A stretch of 64,000 bases of DNA. It comes from Candidatus Fermentibacteraceae bacterium. GTDB lineage: Bacteria > Fermentibacterota > Fermentibacteria > Fermentibacterales > JCC-6. The position numbers and the translations under genes are program-made. The DNA is taken from positions 186,001 through 250,000 of the forward strand of contig JADGDO010000001.1 in assembly GCA_016744855.1 (NCBI GenBank). Reading direction: 5' to 3'. Shown piece by piece: positions 43,498-52,069 of the stretch (positions are counted from its first letter, which is position 1; every line of letters starts with the position of its first letter). The notes beneath the pieces were generated by a model, which saw nothing but the letters and a program-made list of their open reading frames with translations, was not told the origin of the DNA and searched no databases.

Positions 43498-44649
43498 CTA
43501 CTTCTGTCTTCGCTTTATTGATGTCAGATTCTCTTTGTTTTCACAGTAACTCATTATCGCACCTGCTGCCTTTACAGATCCGGAATTATTCCCCAAGTCA
43601 AAGTATTCGGGAATTCTCTTTTTTTGCAGGGAAACATAATCAGTGTTTTCCTGAGCCTTTCTGATGTCCGAAAGCAGGGTATCCAGGTTGTTTATAACAG
43701 GACCATACTCCCAGAAACGGTAATCAGGATTGTTTTCCCATTCTACGGCATGGGTATTCAGGAATAAACAAGGGCGGGGTTTCATTGCAATGAACTCGTA
43801 AACCATGCTGCTTACATCTCCTATGTAAATATCAGCATGTCTTAAATAACCACCGTTGGTACTAAGCGTACTGCCGAAATCAACAATCGTGTTATCTGAG
43901 TTGTATCTTTTATATGAAATATCATACCCATGTTGTACATGCCAGTGTTTTACAAGAACATGAGGAGCAAACACAAGATTGTAATTTGTGTTTTTGCGAA
44001 AGAATTCCAGAATACCCTCTGCATATTTATTGTATGATGACAAAGCAGGTTCCCAGTGAGGGCAGTAGAGTATTGTAGGATTAGAGTTTTTGAACAGCTT
44101 CAGGTTGGCTGAACCGGTATAATCAAACTTTGGCCAACCGACTACAGACATGTTTTCTTCAGGCAGAATACCTTCCGATACCAGTCTTTTTTTGTGATAA
44201 TGACCGGGGAGCAGCATTAAGTCAATTCGGCTGAGTGCCGGGTCGAAACCGTATTTTCTGTCCCCACACCCGTGATACTGATAAATGATTGCTGGTTTAT
44301 CAATTCCGTACTTGTTAAACATTCCAGCTGTTCCATGCGAAGTCGTAACGACAGCGTCAGAGCATTTTAGAATGGGAGCAGCTCTTTTAACCATTGCATT
44401 CACGTAGGGGTAACTCTTCTTTTTGAAGTTCAGATACTTGTATCTGAAAGGTTGCTTAAGAGTAAGAATTCTGGTCTGGGTCTTGGGATACCGACTCCGG
44501 ATTTCATTAAGAATTTCTGTGTGTTCTCTGTTACATGAAAGAGCTGTTACATCAGCATCTTTGTAGCTGATTCCCAGTTGCATAGCAGTCATTGCGGTGT
44601 GATAGAGTTGATGTAACCCGTTTAGAAAGAGAAAAGAAATCTGTTTCAA
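43498..44649 (-). CDS. CDP-glycerol glycerophosphotransferase-like protein (TagB/TagF family)
   Basis: 383 aa, start codon TTG at 44647-44649, which overlaps the stop of an 18-codon mini-ORF (TTGA). Motifs: YQYHGCGDRKYG, VVGWPKFDY, ILYCPHWEP, LVFAPHVLVKHW, RHADIYIGDVSSMVYEFI and FLNTHAVEW. Note the changed HGCGDRK (Arg-Lys) compared with HGxxxK in its neighbours. It is less like the others and may use a different acceptor or alcohol-phosphate donor. AGGAG lies about ten bases upstream. Confidence 0.78.
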   Translation of the reverse strand: MKQISFLFLNGLHQLYHTAMTAMQLGISYKDADVTALSCNREHTEILNEIRSRYPKTQTRILTLKQPFRYKYLNFKKKSYPYVNAMVKRAAPILKCSDAVVTTSHGTAGMFNKYGIDKPAIIYQYHGCGDRKYGFDPALSRIDLMLLPGHYHKKRLVSEGILPEENMSVVGWPKFDYTGSANLKLFKNSNPTILYCPHWEPALSSYNKYAEGILEFFRKNTNYNLVFAPHVLVKHWHVQHGYDISYKRYNSDNTIVDFGSTLSTNGGYLRHADIYIGDVSSMVYEFIAMKPRPCLFLNTHAVEWENNPDYRFWEYGPVINNLDTLLSDIRKAQENTDYVSLQKKRIPEYFDLGNNSGSVKAAGAIMSYCENKENLTSIKRRQK

Positions 44650-44702
44650 ACCTTCAGTTCTCCTGTATTTAGAGTCGAGTAGCTCACAAAAGACCCCAAC
44701 AT
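44646..44702 (-). CDS. possible 18-residue leader peptide
   Basis: ATG at 44700-44702 with GAGGAAAGA just upstream; the peptide is MLGSFVSYSTLNTGELKV. Its TGA overlaps the TTG start of the following gene in the same TTGA manner used elsewhere in the window, so it could couple translation. A still shorter frame (44710-44733, seven residues, with GGGAGA upstream) precedes it and ends within its ribosome binding site. No conservation data are available, so this is a weak call. The remaining gap to 44877 shows no gene. Confidence 0.25.
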   Translation of the reverse strand: MLGSFVSYSTLNTGELKV

Positions 44703-44877
44703 TCTTTCCTCATCTGTTAAATCCTGGATTCATAACAATCTCCCTGATTCATTGAAACCATCTGCAGTCTTTCCTTTTCAGCTCCGATTATACACAAAAT
44801 CAAAAAGCTCAGAAGAAAAGAGAATTCTAGAAAAGTGTCGAAAAAAGCGATTTTCAGAAAGAAACTTGCTGTTCCAG

Positions 44878-45915
44878 CTACCTGAGGTAACCTTTCCTGA
44901 ATCTGCTGTGATACAATACCTGCATTTTTCTGAACAAATTCATGGGTTTTCTTCGCCTACCGGCAGGCAGCTTCCCAGCCATGTTCTCTAACAGTGACAA
45001 AACTGTGCTGGATATGCTGCAGTCCAGCCTCGGATTAACTTCTTTCAGGTGTCTCTCCCTTTCCTCTGCGAATTCAAGAGGATACTCAAGGGATCTATCG
45101 AGAGCTGATCTTAACTGCTCTGTAGAATTAATATTGATTCCTTTGTCTTCTCTGGAAAGTGTATTCATGGTGATAACAGGTTTGTTCAACGCCATGAACT
45201 CATAGAGAACCGAGGATGTGTCTGAAACAAGGACATCAGCCAGATGAAGGTAGGGTGTTATGTCATAAGAATCAACTATCACAAGATTGTTTTTTCGAAG
45301 CTGATCTAGAACATTTTTTCCTATAAACTCATGAGGTTTACAGAACCATACCTCATCTTCTTTCATTATGCTATCAATTATTGAGGTAATACTATTCGCT
45401 GATTCCATTCTGCTACTGTGAGTTGGAGCATACAAGATGACTTTCTTACCGTCAGGTATCTCGTAGTGAGCTCTGAGGTCGGATGTGTCGTATGATAGTA
45501 TATGATCCATCTTCGGCCACCCAGTTTCTATCACACTGAAGTATTCGTGCTTTTTCTGAATCTTCAAAAAACGCTGTGTTACTACCGGACCGGAGGTCAG
45601 ATAGATATCAAAGAAATGGCGAATCTTGTAGTGTGACGGTTTTTCAATTCCAATACCATGGAAGAGTTCAACCTTGATGCCCGGAAGACGAAAGTCAACA
45701 AAATTCCCCGGACAAAGGACATAGTCAGCTGAAAATTCAATGGCATCATGGAGATCTCTGAAGACCGTTGCATTCGAAAGAGAGGTCGGCAGATTTCTCT
45801 CTACTTTACTGCTTGCGAAAATAGCATAATCAATATTCCGTCCAAGCGCTTCTTTGGCTAAAGGTTCAATTACGGGAAGAGAGTAGAGTTTTGATACGTA
45901 AAAAAGCAGTTTCAT
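44878..45915 (-). CDS. CDP-glycerol glycerophosphotransferase-like protein (TagB/TagF family)
   Basis: 345 aa, the shortest of the four. Motifs: VELFHGIGIEKPSHYK (HGxxxxK), ETGWPKMDHIL, ILYAPTHSSR, VWFCKPHEFIG, HLADVLVSDTSSVLYEFM and KPVITMNT. Cytoplasmic or peripheral membrane enzyme, likely transferring glycerol-phosphate or ribitol-phosphate. Its ATG overlaps the TagD-like stop by 4 bases, which fits use of the CDP-glycerol made by that enzyme. Confidence 0.82.
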   Translation of the reverse strand: MKLLFYVSKLYSLPVIEPLAKEALGRNIDYAIFASSKVERNLPTSLSNATVFRDLHDAIEFSADYVLCPGNFVDFRLPGIKVELFHGIGIEKPSHYKIRHFFDIYLTSGPVVTQRFLKIQKKHEYFSVIETGWPKMDHILSYDTSDLRAHYEIPDGKKVILYAPTHSSRMESANSITSIIDSIMKEDEVWFCKPHEFIGKNVLDQLRKNNLVIVDSYDITPYLHLADVLVSDTSSVLYEFMALNKPVITMNTLSREDKGININSTEQLRSALDRSLEYPLEFAEERERHLKEVNPRLDCSISSTVLSLLENMAGKLPAGRRRKPMNLFRKMQVLYHSRFRKGYLR

Positions 45916-46316
45916 TTTGAAATAGATTTGCCGTTTTGCACAGTATTTTTAATCTCTGTTGTAGATATCTTCTCTGTTCTGGGTAAGTAAACCACCTCAC
46001 AGTACTCCTTGAGAAAGTCGAATTTACCTTCCCAGTCATGACCGATAACAAAAATATCTATAGAGTAATTTTTAACATCCTCTATTTTCTGTTCCCATCT
46101 TGTTTCCGGGATAACCTCATCTACATACTTAATTGCTTCAACTATTTGTGCACGGTGTGAATATGGGTATACACACTGCTTGTGTTTGCCTATATTGAAT
46201 TCATCAGTTGATATTGCTACTGTTAGATGGTCTCCGAGGGCACGGGCTCTTTTGAGAATATTCAAGTGACCGATGTGGAAAAGGTCAAATGTTCCGTATG
46301 TGATTACTCTTTTCAT
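45912..46316 (-). CDS. tagD: glycerol-3-phosphate cytidylyltransferase (TagD-like)
   Basis: 134 aa, as expected for TagD; the ATG at 46314-46316 is chosen because the nucleotide-binding strand follows at once. Motifs: TYGTFDLFHIGHLNILKRA (HxGH), CVYPYSHRAQIVEAIKYVD, IGHDWEGKFDFL and RTEKISTTEI. It makes CDP-glycerol from CTP and glycerol-3-phosphate. Its place at the head of four glycerophosphotransferase-like genes makes this substrate more likely than ethanolamine or heptose phosphates. Confidence 0.88.
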   Translation of the reverse strand: MKRVITYGTFDLFHIGHLNILKRARALGDHLTVAISTDEFNIGKHKQCVYPYSHRAQIVEAIKYVDEVIPETRWEQKIEDVKNYSIDIFVIGHDWEGKFDFLKEYCEVVYLPRTEKISTTEIKNTVQNGKSISK

Positions 46317-46321
46317 TTGCA

Positions 46322-47212
46322 CTACCATCCAACCCGTATAAGTGTAGCCCATTGTTCCAAGAACTGTGTATCACCAGTGGCCGGCTCAGAACCCCATCCT
46401 GAAAATGCTTTCTTTCTATCGAGACCGATTACCGGAACTCCAAGTGCTCGAGCATGTATCCACAAATCTCTTCTCGTAGTTGCCACTGCGGATGCTCCAG
46501 CAACTATCGCAGCAATTATGCCTTCGCTGGCATCAGATGGGATATTGCTGCCTTTGCCGTCTATCAGGACAATTTTCAGAGGAACCTCTGCCCTTTTCTT
46601 TTCAAAAACAGCTGCTGCTGCTTCTGTAGCAAGAATGTAAGGTAAAGTTCTGTGGGAAACCGGCGATAGGATGGAAGAAGCTTCGTCAGCTAGCACACGG
46701 GGAACAGCGGGTTTCCAAGCGGTGTCTGTCTTCAGTTTAAGTACACTCATAATTCCATGAATATTTTCAGGGAAAAGAGTTGTAGCAGTTTTTATTCTGA
46801 TATTTATCGAAGGGTGTTCTATTGAAGAAACGCAGGCTAATGGAGAAACTTTATCCACAAATTTAAGCAATTCATCTCCGGGTTCAGGGCAGAAGAAAAG
46901 GACCCCTTCTGGCAGTTTGGGTTCAATTGACCCCGGAGTCCCTGAGTATATGTGCATTTCCGGTGTCCATGGAAGGAAACCAGCCAATTCACTTACTTTC
47001 TGGTGAGAAGCAAAGTGTACCGGAATATTCGGATATGCATCCTGGAGTGCTTTTGCCATATATACAGCCGACCAGGCTTCTGACACATCAGACGAGCAAA
47101 ACACACCAACTGAGTTTGGTTTCAACACATCCGAAGGGAATCTGAAATCAGTCCAATTCGACAAGACTTTCGTCTCTCTTCTCTTACCGAACAGTTTTTT
47201 AACAAATTTCAC
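46322..47212 (-). CDS. hypothetical protein, possibly a divergent GT9/heptosyltransferase fold
   Basis: 296 aa. It begins with a basic stretch (KKLFGKRRETK), then two Rossmann-like halves: SVGVFCSSDVSEAWSAVYMA, ALQDAYPNIPVHFASHQK and, later, IVLIDGKGSNIPSDA, AIVAGASAVATTRRDLWIHA and GVPVIGLDRK. The helix-strand spacing recalls heptosyltransferase (GT9) proteins, with the second half mimicking the donor site, but the usual GT9 motifs are not clear. Five bases separate it from tagD. A role in the polymer cluster is likely by position only. Confidence 0.55.
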   Translation of the reverse strand: MKFVKKLFGKRRETKVLSNWTDFRFPSDVLKPNSVGVFCSSDVSEAWSAVYMAKALQDAYPNIPVHFASHQKVSELAGFLPWTPEMHIYSGTPGSIEPKLPEGVLFFCPEPGDELLKFVDKVSPLACVSSIEHPSINIRIKTATTLFPENIHGIMSVLKLKTDTAWKPAVPRVLADEASSILSPVSHRTLPYILATEAAAAVFEKKRAEVPLKIVLIDGKGSNIPSDASEGIIAAIVAGASAVATTRRDLWIHARALGVPVIGLDRKKAFSGWGSEPATGDTQFLEQWATLIRVGW

Positions 47213-47880
47213 TGTTCAAATCCTTCCATAATACTCCTGGCGAGTAATCCTGCGGTAGTGTTGGTTGAATCTACAGAGGCTAAGACTCCGGATGATTCTG
47301 CAAACTGCCCGGTAACCTGAAGACACAAACCATACATCACATCACCTAAAGCATCTCCTGGAAAATGGGTGTGAATCAACCGGGAAAGATAAAGAGCGTG
47401 CTCATATTTTCCTAGAGCCAGGTAAGCAGAACAGAGGTCAATTGCACTCCAGAAAGCTTTTCGGGAGGTGGATGCAGATGCAATGGAAAGGGTAAGCTCT
47501 TCAACAGCAGTTTCCGCATCATCTCTAAAAAGTGCTGCGAGACCATGGGCCCTATGGAAAAGCCACGGGTCATCGGGAGACATTGCATTGAGCTTCTCTG
47601 AAGCATAGCTGGATAGTCCTGAAATCCATGCTATTCTCGCATCCCAGAAATTTTTCAGGTCCTCATCTCTGCAAATACTCTGTAGTTCGAGAGAAAGCAC
47701 AGCAGCCCGCCTTCCATCGCCACTATATATTGCTTCCTCAATCAGTCGACCCATTACTCTAATCTGCCCAGAGAGGTTTCCCTCTTCTTCCCAGGCAGCG
47801 CCGGCCTCCGGTAATTTACCGGCCTGCTCCAGCTCCAGTGGTGAGAGTGCAAAAAAGATCAAAATGAATAAAGTTGTCAT
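47209..47880 (-). CDS. exported TPR-like hypothetical protein
   Basis: 223 aa. N-terminal signal peptide (MTTLFILIFFALSP), followed by helical repeats of TPR type, for example LFHRAHGLAALFRDDAETAV and LCSAYLALGKYEHALYLSRL. No catalytic motif. It overlaps both neighbours by 4 bases and may act as a scaffold in the periplasm. Confidence 0.6.
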   Translation of the reverse strand: MTTLFILIFFALSPLELEQAGKLPEAGAAWEEEGNLSGQIRVMGRLIEEAIYSGDGRRAAVLSLELQSICRDEDLKNFWDARIAWISGLSSYASEKLNAMSPDDPWLFHRAHGLAALFRDDAETAVEELTLSIASASTSRKAFWSAIDLCSAYLALGKYEHALYLSRLIHTHFPGDALGDVMYGLCLQVTGQFAESSGVLASVDSTNTTAGLLARSIMEGFEQ

Positions 47881-48509
47881 TGCATATACCTCTGTATAAG
47901 TCTTCTTGAAAACCTGAAATAGCTTATCACCCCAAGAATAACGGCAACCGGTGTAAGTACCTGAGCAATTGCAGTCAGTTTGAGGAATATGCTCTTGTCA
48001 GGATAAGCAAATGAGCCAGCCGCGGTTAGAACAAGAATATAGCTCAAAATAATGGTTAGTCTCTCGCTTGTAGTAATGGCGACAACAGGGATTTTTATGC
48101 TCCAGGAAACTATGAGAAGCCCAAGAACAACAATGATGTGATACCATGCAGGAATCAACGCAAGCAGCGTATTGACAGCACCCAACCTAGCTAGGAAAAT
48201 AAGCATTACGGAAAGAAAAAGTTTGTCTGCCAGAATATCAAGAGTTTTTCCGGGAGTCGTTGATTTTCTAAGTTTTCGTGCTAACCACCCATCCAGATAG
48301 TCGCTGGCAGCAGCTATAAGGCAAAGCCAGAACATGGCTGTGAAATCTGATTTCCAACCTGTCCATAGACATAGAGGAAGTAGAACAATCCTTGTCCATG
48401 ATACAAGAGCAGGGAGAATGGGTAGCTGTTCCTGGGTTCTTTTGATCATATCGGTGGCTCTATTCAATTGCTCGAGACGCCACTCCTGAGTATCGTTCAA
48501 ATTCCTCAT
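47877..48509 (-). CDS. CDP-alcohol phosphatidyltransferase
   Basis: 210 aa with several membrane helices. The family motif D-x2-DG-x2-AR-x8-G-x3-D-x3-D is complete: SDYLDGWLAR, then TTPGKTLDILADK. Such enzymes swap CMP in a CDP-alcohol for another alcohol, as PgsA does in making phosphatidylglycerol-phosphate. It may be the cell's PgsA or may make a lipid anchor for the polymer of the adjacent cluster. Sequence alone does not decide. Four-base overlaps on both sides. Confidence 0.88.
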   Translation of the reverse strand: MRNLNDTQEWRLEQLNRATDMIKRTQEQLPILPALVSWTRIVLLPLCLWTGWKSDFTAMFWLCLIAAASDYLDGWLARKLRKSTTPGKTLDILADKLFLSVMLIFLARLGAVNTLLALIPAWYHIIVVLGLLIVSWSIKIPVVAITTSERLTIILSYILVLTAAGSFAYPDKSIFLKLTAIAQVLTPVAVILGVISYFRFSRRLIQRYMQ

Positions 48510-49102
48510 TGCAAAACAGTTTCAGATTGAAAGATATGCTCGAGTGAAGCTGTTGTGAGAATTTTCATTTCATCCGAGATAGTCGGAAAATAACTCGATA
48601 AAATATGGATATCCGATACCGACACCAGATCCTCACCATGAAACAAGCCGTCAGAGCGAGTTGTCATCCATCCAAGGGCACAGACAGCACCACACTGGTC
48701 TGCGTGCATAGTTCCCTGCATGTCCGGCGGAATGATCGGATTAAGAGCAACTAAAGGATAGAGCTGGTATCGTTGAAACCATGCGAGAGCATCAAGAAGA
48801 TCATTTCTTGTTGCAGGCACATCCCTGCCTTCGAGGTTCCAGTACAATTCAGCAAGGCTTGTATTTCCCTGTGAAACCAGAATTGCAGTAAGTGGAACGG
48901 TAAGCGATGCATCACCGCCATCTATTCCGTCGAGGAGATACTCGTTGGAGTAATCTCTGGTTACTGAAGCAACTACATTGTAGTAAAGCGGAGCCCCGGG
49001 TACAGCAGGAATAGTCTCCGTGAGATTTCCAGCTCTTAATTGCCAGAGATCCTGAACCTGTGGTTGCTCAGCCGAAATCAGTAGCATAAGCAGAAGAATC
49101 AT
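48506..49102 (-). CDS. exported hypothetical protein
   Basis: 198 aa with a short signal peptide (MILLLMLLISAEQPQ). Regions such as LYYNVVASVTRDYSNEYLLDG and LLDALAWFQRYQLYPLVAL show no family I know. Its stop overlaps the phosphatidyltransferase start by 4 bases, and it lies 25 bases from dapF, so it may belong to either transcription unit, both on the same strand. Confidence 0.55.
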   Translation of the reverse strand: MILLLMLLISAEQPQVQDLWQLRAGNLTETIPAVPGAPLYYNVVASVTRDYSNEYLLDGIDGGDASLTVPLTAILVSQGNTSLAELYWNLEGRDVPATRNDLLDALAWFQRYQLYPLVALNPIIPPDMQGTMHADQCGAVCALGWMTTRSDGLFHGEDLVSVSDIHILSSYFPTISDEMKILTTASLEHIFQSETVLQ

Positions 49103-49127
49103 GAGGTCGTATTCGAGTTCGTTCTTC

Positions 49128-49931
49128 TCAAGAAACTATCTCCGTTCTGTATACTATTCTAGCTTCACCCTGAAGCCACCAACCGAAAGAATCTTTGCCA
49201 ACAACAAGTTCGAGGCCGCTGCGTACTGTTATACCTACAGGAAGTGATATGTTATCAAATCTCTCTGAAGCAATAAGAGCAGAAGCAACAGCTCCGGTAC
49301 CGCAGGCAAGAGTTTCACCCTCGACACCTCTTTCGAACGTCCTCATCTGCAAAGAGTTGTCAGGGTTCACTCTGACCCAGTTTACATTAGCGCCCTCAAT
49401 TCCAAATTCATTGTGCGACCTCAAAAGGGCTGAATTCTTTTCAAAGCACCCATCTTCAAGATCAGTCACCATAACCACAACGTGTGGAACGCCTGTATTC
49501 GCAAAGCCAACCTGTATTTTTTCCCCAAGATCAATTGTCTTTTTAGTGAAGTGGAGAACAGGTTCTGTCATCCATATTCTTGCTTCTTCGTTACCCGTTA
49601 CAAGACCCCTGTGAATGCCTGCGTCACTCTTGAAGGAGAATTCTTCTCCCTGCTGCACAATACTCAGTTCGACTGCAAATCGGCAGATGCATCTAGCGCC
49701 GTTGCCGCACATCTCAGCAGCACCACCATCTGAATTATAGTATTTCATTGCAAAAGAGCTTGTGTCATCTTTCCTCAGCTCAATAAGACCATCTGCTCCA
49801 ACAGAAAGTCCCCTTCTGCAAAGGTTTGCAATTCGCTGCGGAGTCAGAGCTGAGGTGTATTCTCCCTCTCTGTTATCCACCATGATGAAGTCGTTTCCTG
49901 CCCCGCTCATTTTAAGAAATTTTATAGTCAT
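49128..49931 (-). CDS. dapF: diaminopimelate epimerase
   Basis: 267 aa. It converts LL- to meso-diaminopimelate for lysine and peptidoglycan. Both catalytic Cys are present: AAEMCGNGARC in the first half and ETLACGTGAVASA in the second. KMSGAGNDFIMVDNR at the N-terminus and PHVVVMV are also typical. The presence of meso-DAP metabolism fits the NlpC/P60 hydrolase at 18290. Its ATG overlaps the stop of the membrane protein gene by 4 bases. Confidence 0.96.
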   Translation of the reverse strand: MTIKFLKMSGAGNDFIMVDNREGEYTSALTPQRIANLCRRGLSVGADGLIELRKDDTSSFAMKYYNSDGGAAEMCGNGARCICRFAVELSIVQQGEEFSFKSDAGIHRGLVTGNEEARIWMTEPVLHFTKKTIDLGEKIQVGFANTGVPHVVVMVTDLEDGCFEKNSALLRSHNEFGIEGANVNWVRVNPDNSLQMRTFERGVEGETLACGTGAVASALIASERFDNISLPVGITVRSGLELVVGKDSFGWWLQGEARIVYRTEIVS

Positions 49932-52069
49932 AAGTTGTTTCTTCCCATTCTTTCAATAATTTCCATATGGTGGTCAGCTCTCTCGTTAAGATTGCTGTTC
50001 CGGAGTAGTCTTACAAGGTCCAGGCGCAACTGAGGGTCGGGGCCCCATGCAGAAAGATAGGAAATGAAATCCTCTTCAAGTTCATCCACAGGATACTGCC
50101 CCCCTAGATGGGCCATAAGAAGTTCCTGAAGCAGACTGATTGCAGCATCTGCAGGAACTTCATCACTGTTGTTTGAAAATATAAGCAGAGCTGCAGAAAT
50201 CTTCTCATAATTTCCAGTGGTAATTCCCTGATCAGCAAAAAATATTCCGGTTTCAACAGGTGTGTTCACCACGGCTGCAGCTATTTCACTTTCATAGATA
50301 AAAGGAGCGTAAGCAGCTTCCCACAATGGCTGTCTCAAGAGTTCAGGAGTATCTCCATCGAGTTGAAATATCCGGATTGAAGGTCCCTGCCATACAAGAA
50401 TAAGTCTTTCAAGCGATGATGGGTAATAGTGTAGCCTGATTGCTAGAGACCCATCTGGTACTTCCATTAATTCAGCCAGGTAGAGGAGGCCTTGGGGTGA
50501 TTTGTCGAAAATGAAATCAGCCTGATAAGCAAGATATTCAGCACCGTTCTCCACCATAAAATCTATCATTTTATCTTCATCAGAGAAGATTTTGTCTGCG
50601 TACTCAATTATTGTTTCTCTGTTTCTGGTATTTTCAAAAAATGTGTGAGTAACAACAGGCATTTCAGCATAGGCTGAAAGCAAGCCTGAGATGTGCCAGA
50701 ATGAGAGAATAGGTTCTTCTTTGCCTTCTGCCCAATCGATTAAATCATCGAGTTCGGAATCATGCAGGAGAGAAGAAGAATTTCCCAGAGACATCCCAGC
50801 TTCGGCGAGGGCGGATGCCATTTTCGGAGCAAACATTGCCTGTACTCCGAAAATACAGAGAATTACAGGAAGAATCCAGTTCCTACCGCGTGTTGCTGCA
50901 ACAACCGGTGGAATCAGAGCTATTGCAAGAAGTACATGAAGTCTATCAAAAAAGAGGTACCCGGCCAAGGAAAGAGGCAGGAGAAAAAGCATTATGGAAC
51001 CACTCACTTTTTCTCTAAAAGGTTTCCATCCGATGAAAGCAATAACAAGAGCTATCCCGAAGAGAAGAAGTACCTGACCAGGAGAGGGACTTGTATAACC
51101 GCTTACCCAGAAAAGGCGTGCATCATCAGAAAGAAGAGCAGGATTTTCAGGATGACTAAACATAAACTTAAGCTTGGCTGCGATAACAGAAGCCACATGA
51201 CCGCTTGAAGAGCTGCTGAGAAAAAAACCGGAAACTATTGAAACAAGTAATCCTGATAAAGGAAGAACTCTGCCTTTAAAATAAGAGGAAGCCAGGGCGA
51301 AAACAGCCATAAACGAAGCCGGTGAGAGCAATGCCACGTCATGGCGCATATGTGAAAGCAGAAGAGATGCTGCGATCTGGCTAATGACCATAGGAAGGAC
51401 CGTTCTAATGGTTGGTTTTCTGAAGGCAAGCCATGTGAAAAGGAAAAATGAGATAAAACCGGTTACTTTCCATGATGCAAGAGCGAGGAAAAGGGTAACT
51501 GCAGCAGCTATGGAATATTTAAGTTTGTCTCTCTTGTTGCTTCTAATTCCTATATCAGTCAGTGCAAAGGTCAATGTGATGAGAGGAAGTGCAACCGTTT
51601 CTCTGTAGAAGCTCTCCCCTCTGGTTCTAAGTAAAGCGGGAAGGAATACTGCGTAAATCCCAGCTCCTGCGAGGGCCTCCTGAAGAGAAAATCTTGAGTA
51701 ATACATCCAGAAGAAGAGAACTGGCAGGGTTAACAGAGGGAAAAAACGACAGAAAATAATAAGAAAGGCGTTCACGTCGCCTCCGATTAATCTGTGGATT
51801 CCACCAGCAATGTACTCTTCGAATATTGAGTTCTCGGTTGTGGCAAAACCATCAGGACGCATTACAAGTGTATCTATCTCAGGAATCTGCTCGCCGTTGG
51901 ATATCATTCGCGTATATCTATAAGCCTGAGTAGTTTCTCCCTGCATTCTAGAAGGGGGTTGCATTACAGATTGCGCAAAAACTGTGCGGAAAACAAACCC
52001 CCCCGCTACAAGAAAAAGCAGCAGGAGGAGTATGGAAAACTTTTTAGTTAAATCAGCCCGTGCGCGCAT
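49928..52069 (-). CDS. large membrane protein, STT3/GT-C-like
   Basis: 713 aa. An N-terminal anchor, then about ten helices to residue 430, then a soluble region of about 280 residues. The first loop has AYRYTRMISNGEQIPEIDTL with an Asp, and FEEYIAGGIHRLIGG follows. This resembles the first periplasmic loop of STT3/AglB oligosaccharyltransferases and related GT-C enzymes. No clear WWDxG motif was found, so oligosaccharyltransferase activity is not supported. The tail has helical, TPR-like spacing (LLQELLMAHLGGQYPVDELE). It overlaps the MglA-like gene by 17 bases. Confidence 0.6.
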   Translation of the reverse strand: MRARADLTKKFSILLLLLFLVAGGFVFRTVFAQSVMQPPSRMQGETTQAYRYTRMISNGEQIPEIDTLVMRPDGFATTENSIFEEYIAGGIHRLIGGDVNAFLIIFCRFFPLLTLPVLFFWMYYSRFSLQEALAGAGIYAVFLPALLRTRGESFYRETVALPLITLTFALTDIGIRSNKRDKLKYSIAAAVTLFLALASWKVTGFISFFLFTWLAFRKPTIRTVLPMVISQIAASLLLSHMRHDVALLSPASFMAVFALASSYFKGRVLPLSGLLVSIVSGFFLSSSSSGHVASVIAAKLKFMFSHPENPALLSDDARLFWVSGYTSPSPGQVLLLFGIALVIAFIGWKPFREKVSGSIMLFLLPLSLAGYLFFDRLHVLLAIALIPPVVAATRGRNWILPVILCIFGVQAMFAPKMASALAEAGMSLGNSSSLLHDSELDDLIDWAEGKEEPILSFWHISGLLSAYAEMPVVTHTFFENTRNRETIIEYADKIFSDEDKMIDFMVENGAEYLAYQADFIFDKSPQGLLYLAELMEVPDGSLAIRLHYYPSSLERLILVWQGPSIRIFQLDGDTPELLRQPLWEAAYAPFIYESEIAAAVVNTPVETGIFFADQGITTGNYEKISAALLIFSNNSDEVPADAAISLLQELLMAHLGGQYPVDELEEDFISYLSAWGPDPQLRLDLVRLLRNSNLNERADHHMEIIERMGRNNL

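Noticed and set aside
44752-44991. A 79-codon plus-strand frame partly in the gap before the transferase gene
   Set aside because: It runs into the antisense of the 44878-45915 gene, has no ribosome binding site and no recognisable pattern.
46227-46640. A 137-codon plus-strand frame across tagD and the next gene
   Set aside because: Antisense to two genes with clear coding sense, and no start signal.
50762-51208. A 148-codon plus-strand frame
   Set aside because: Antisense to the membrane helices of the 49928-52069 gene. The product is very basic and has no domain pattern.
49928-52069. A true oligosaccharyltransferase STT3/PglB
   Set aside because: The first loop is similar, but no WWDxG-type motif was found in the soluble part.
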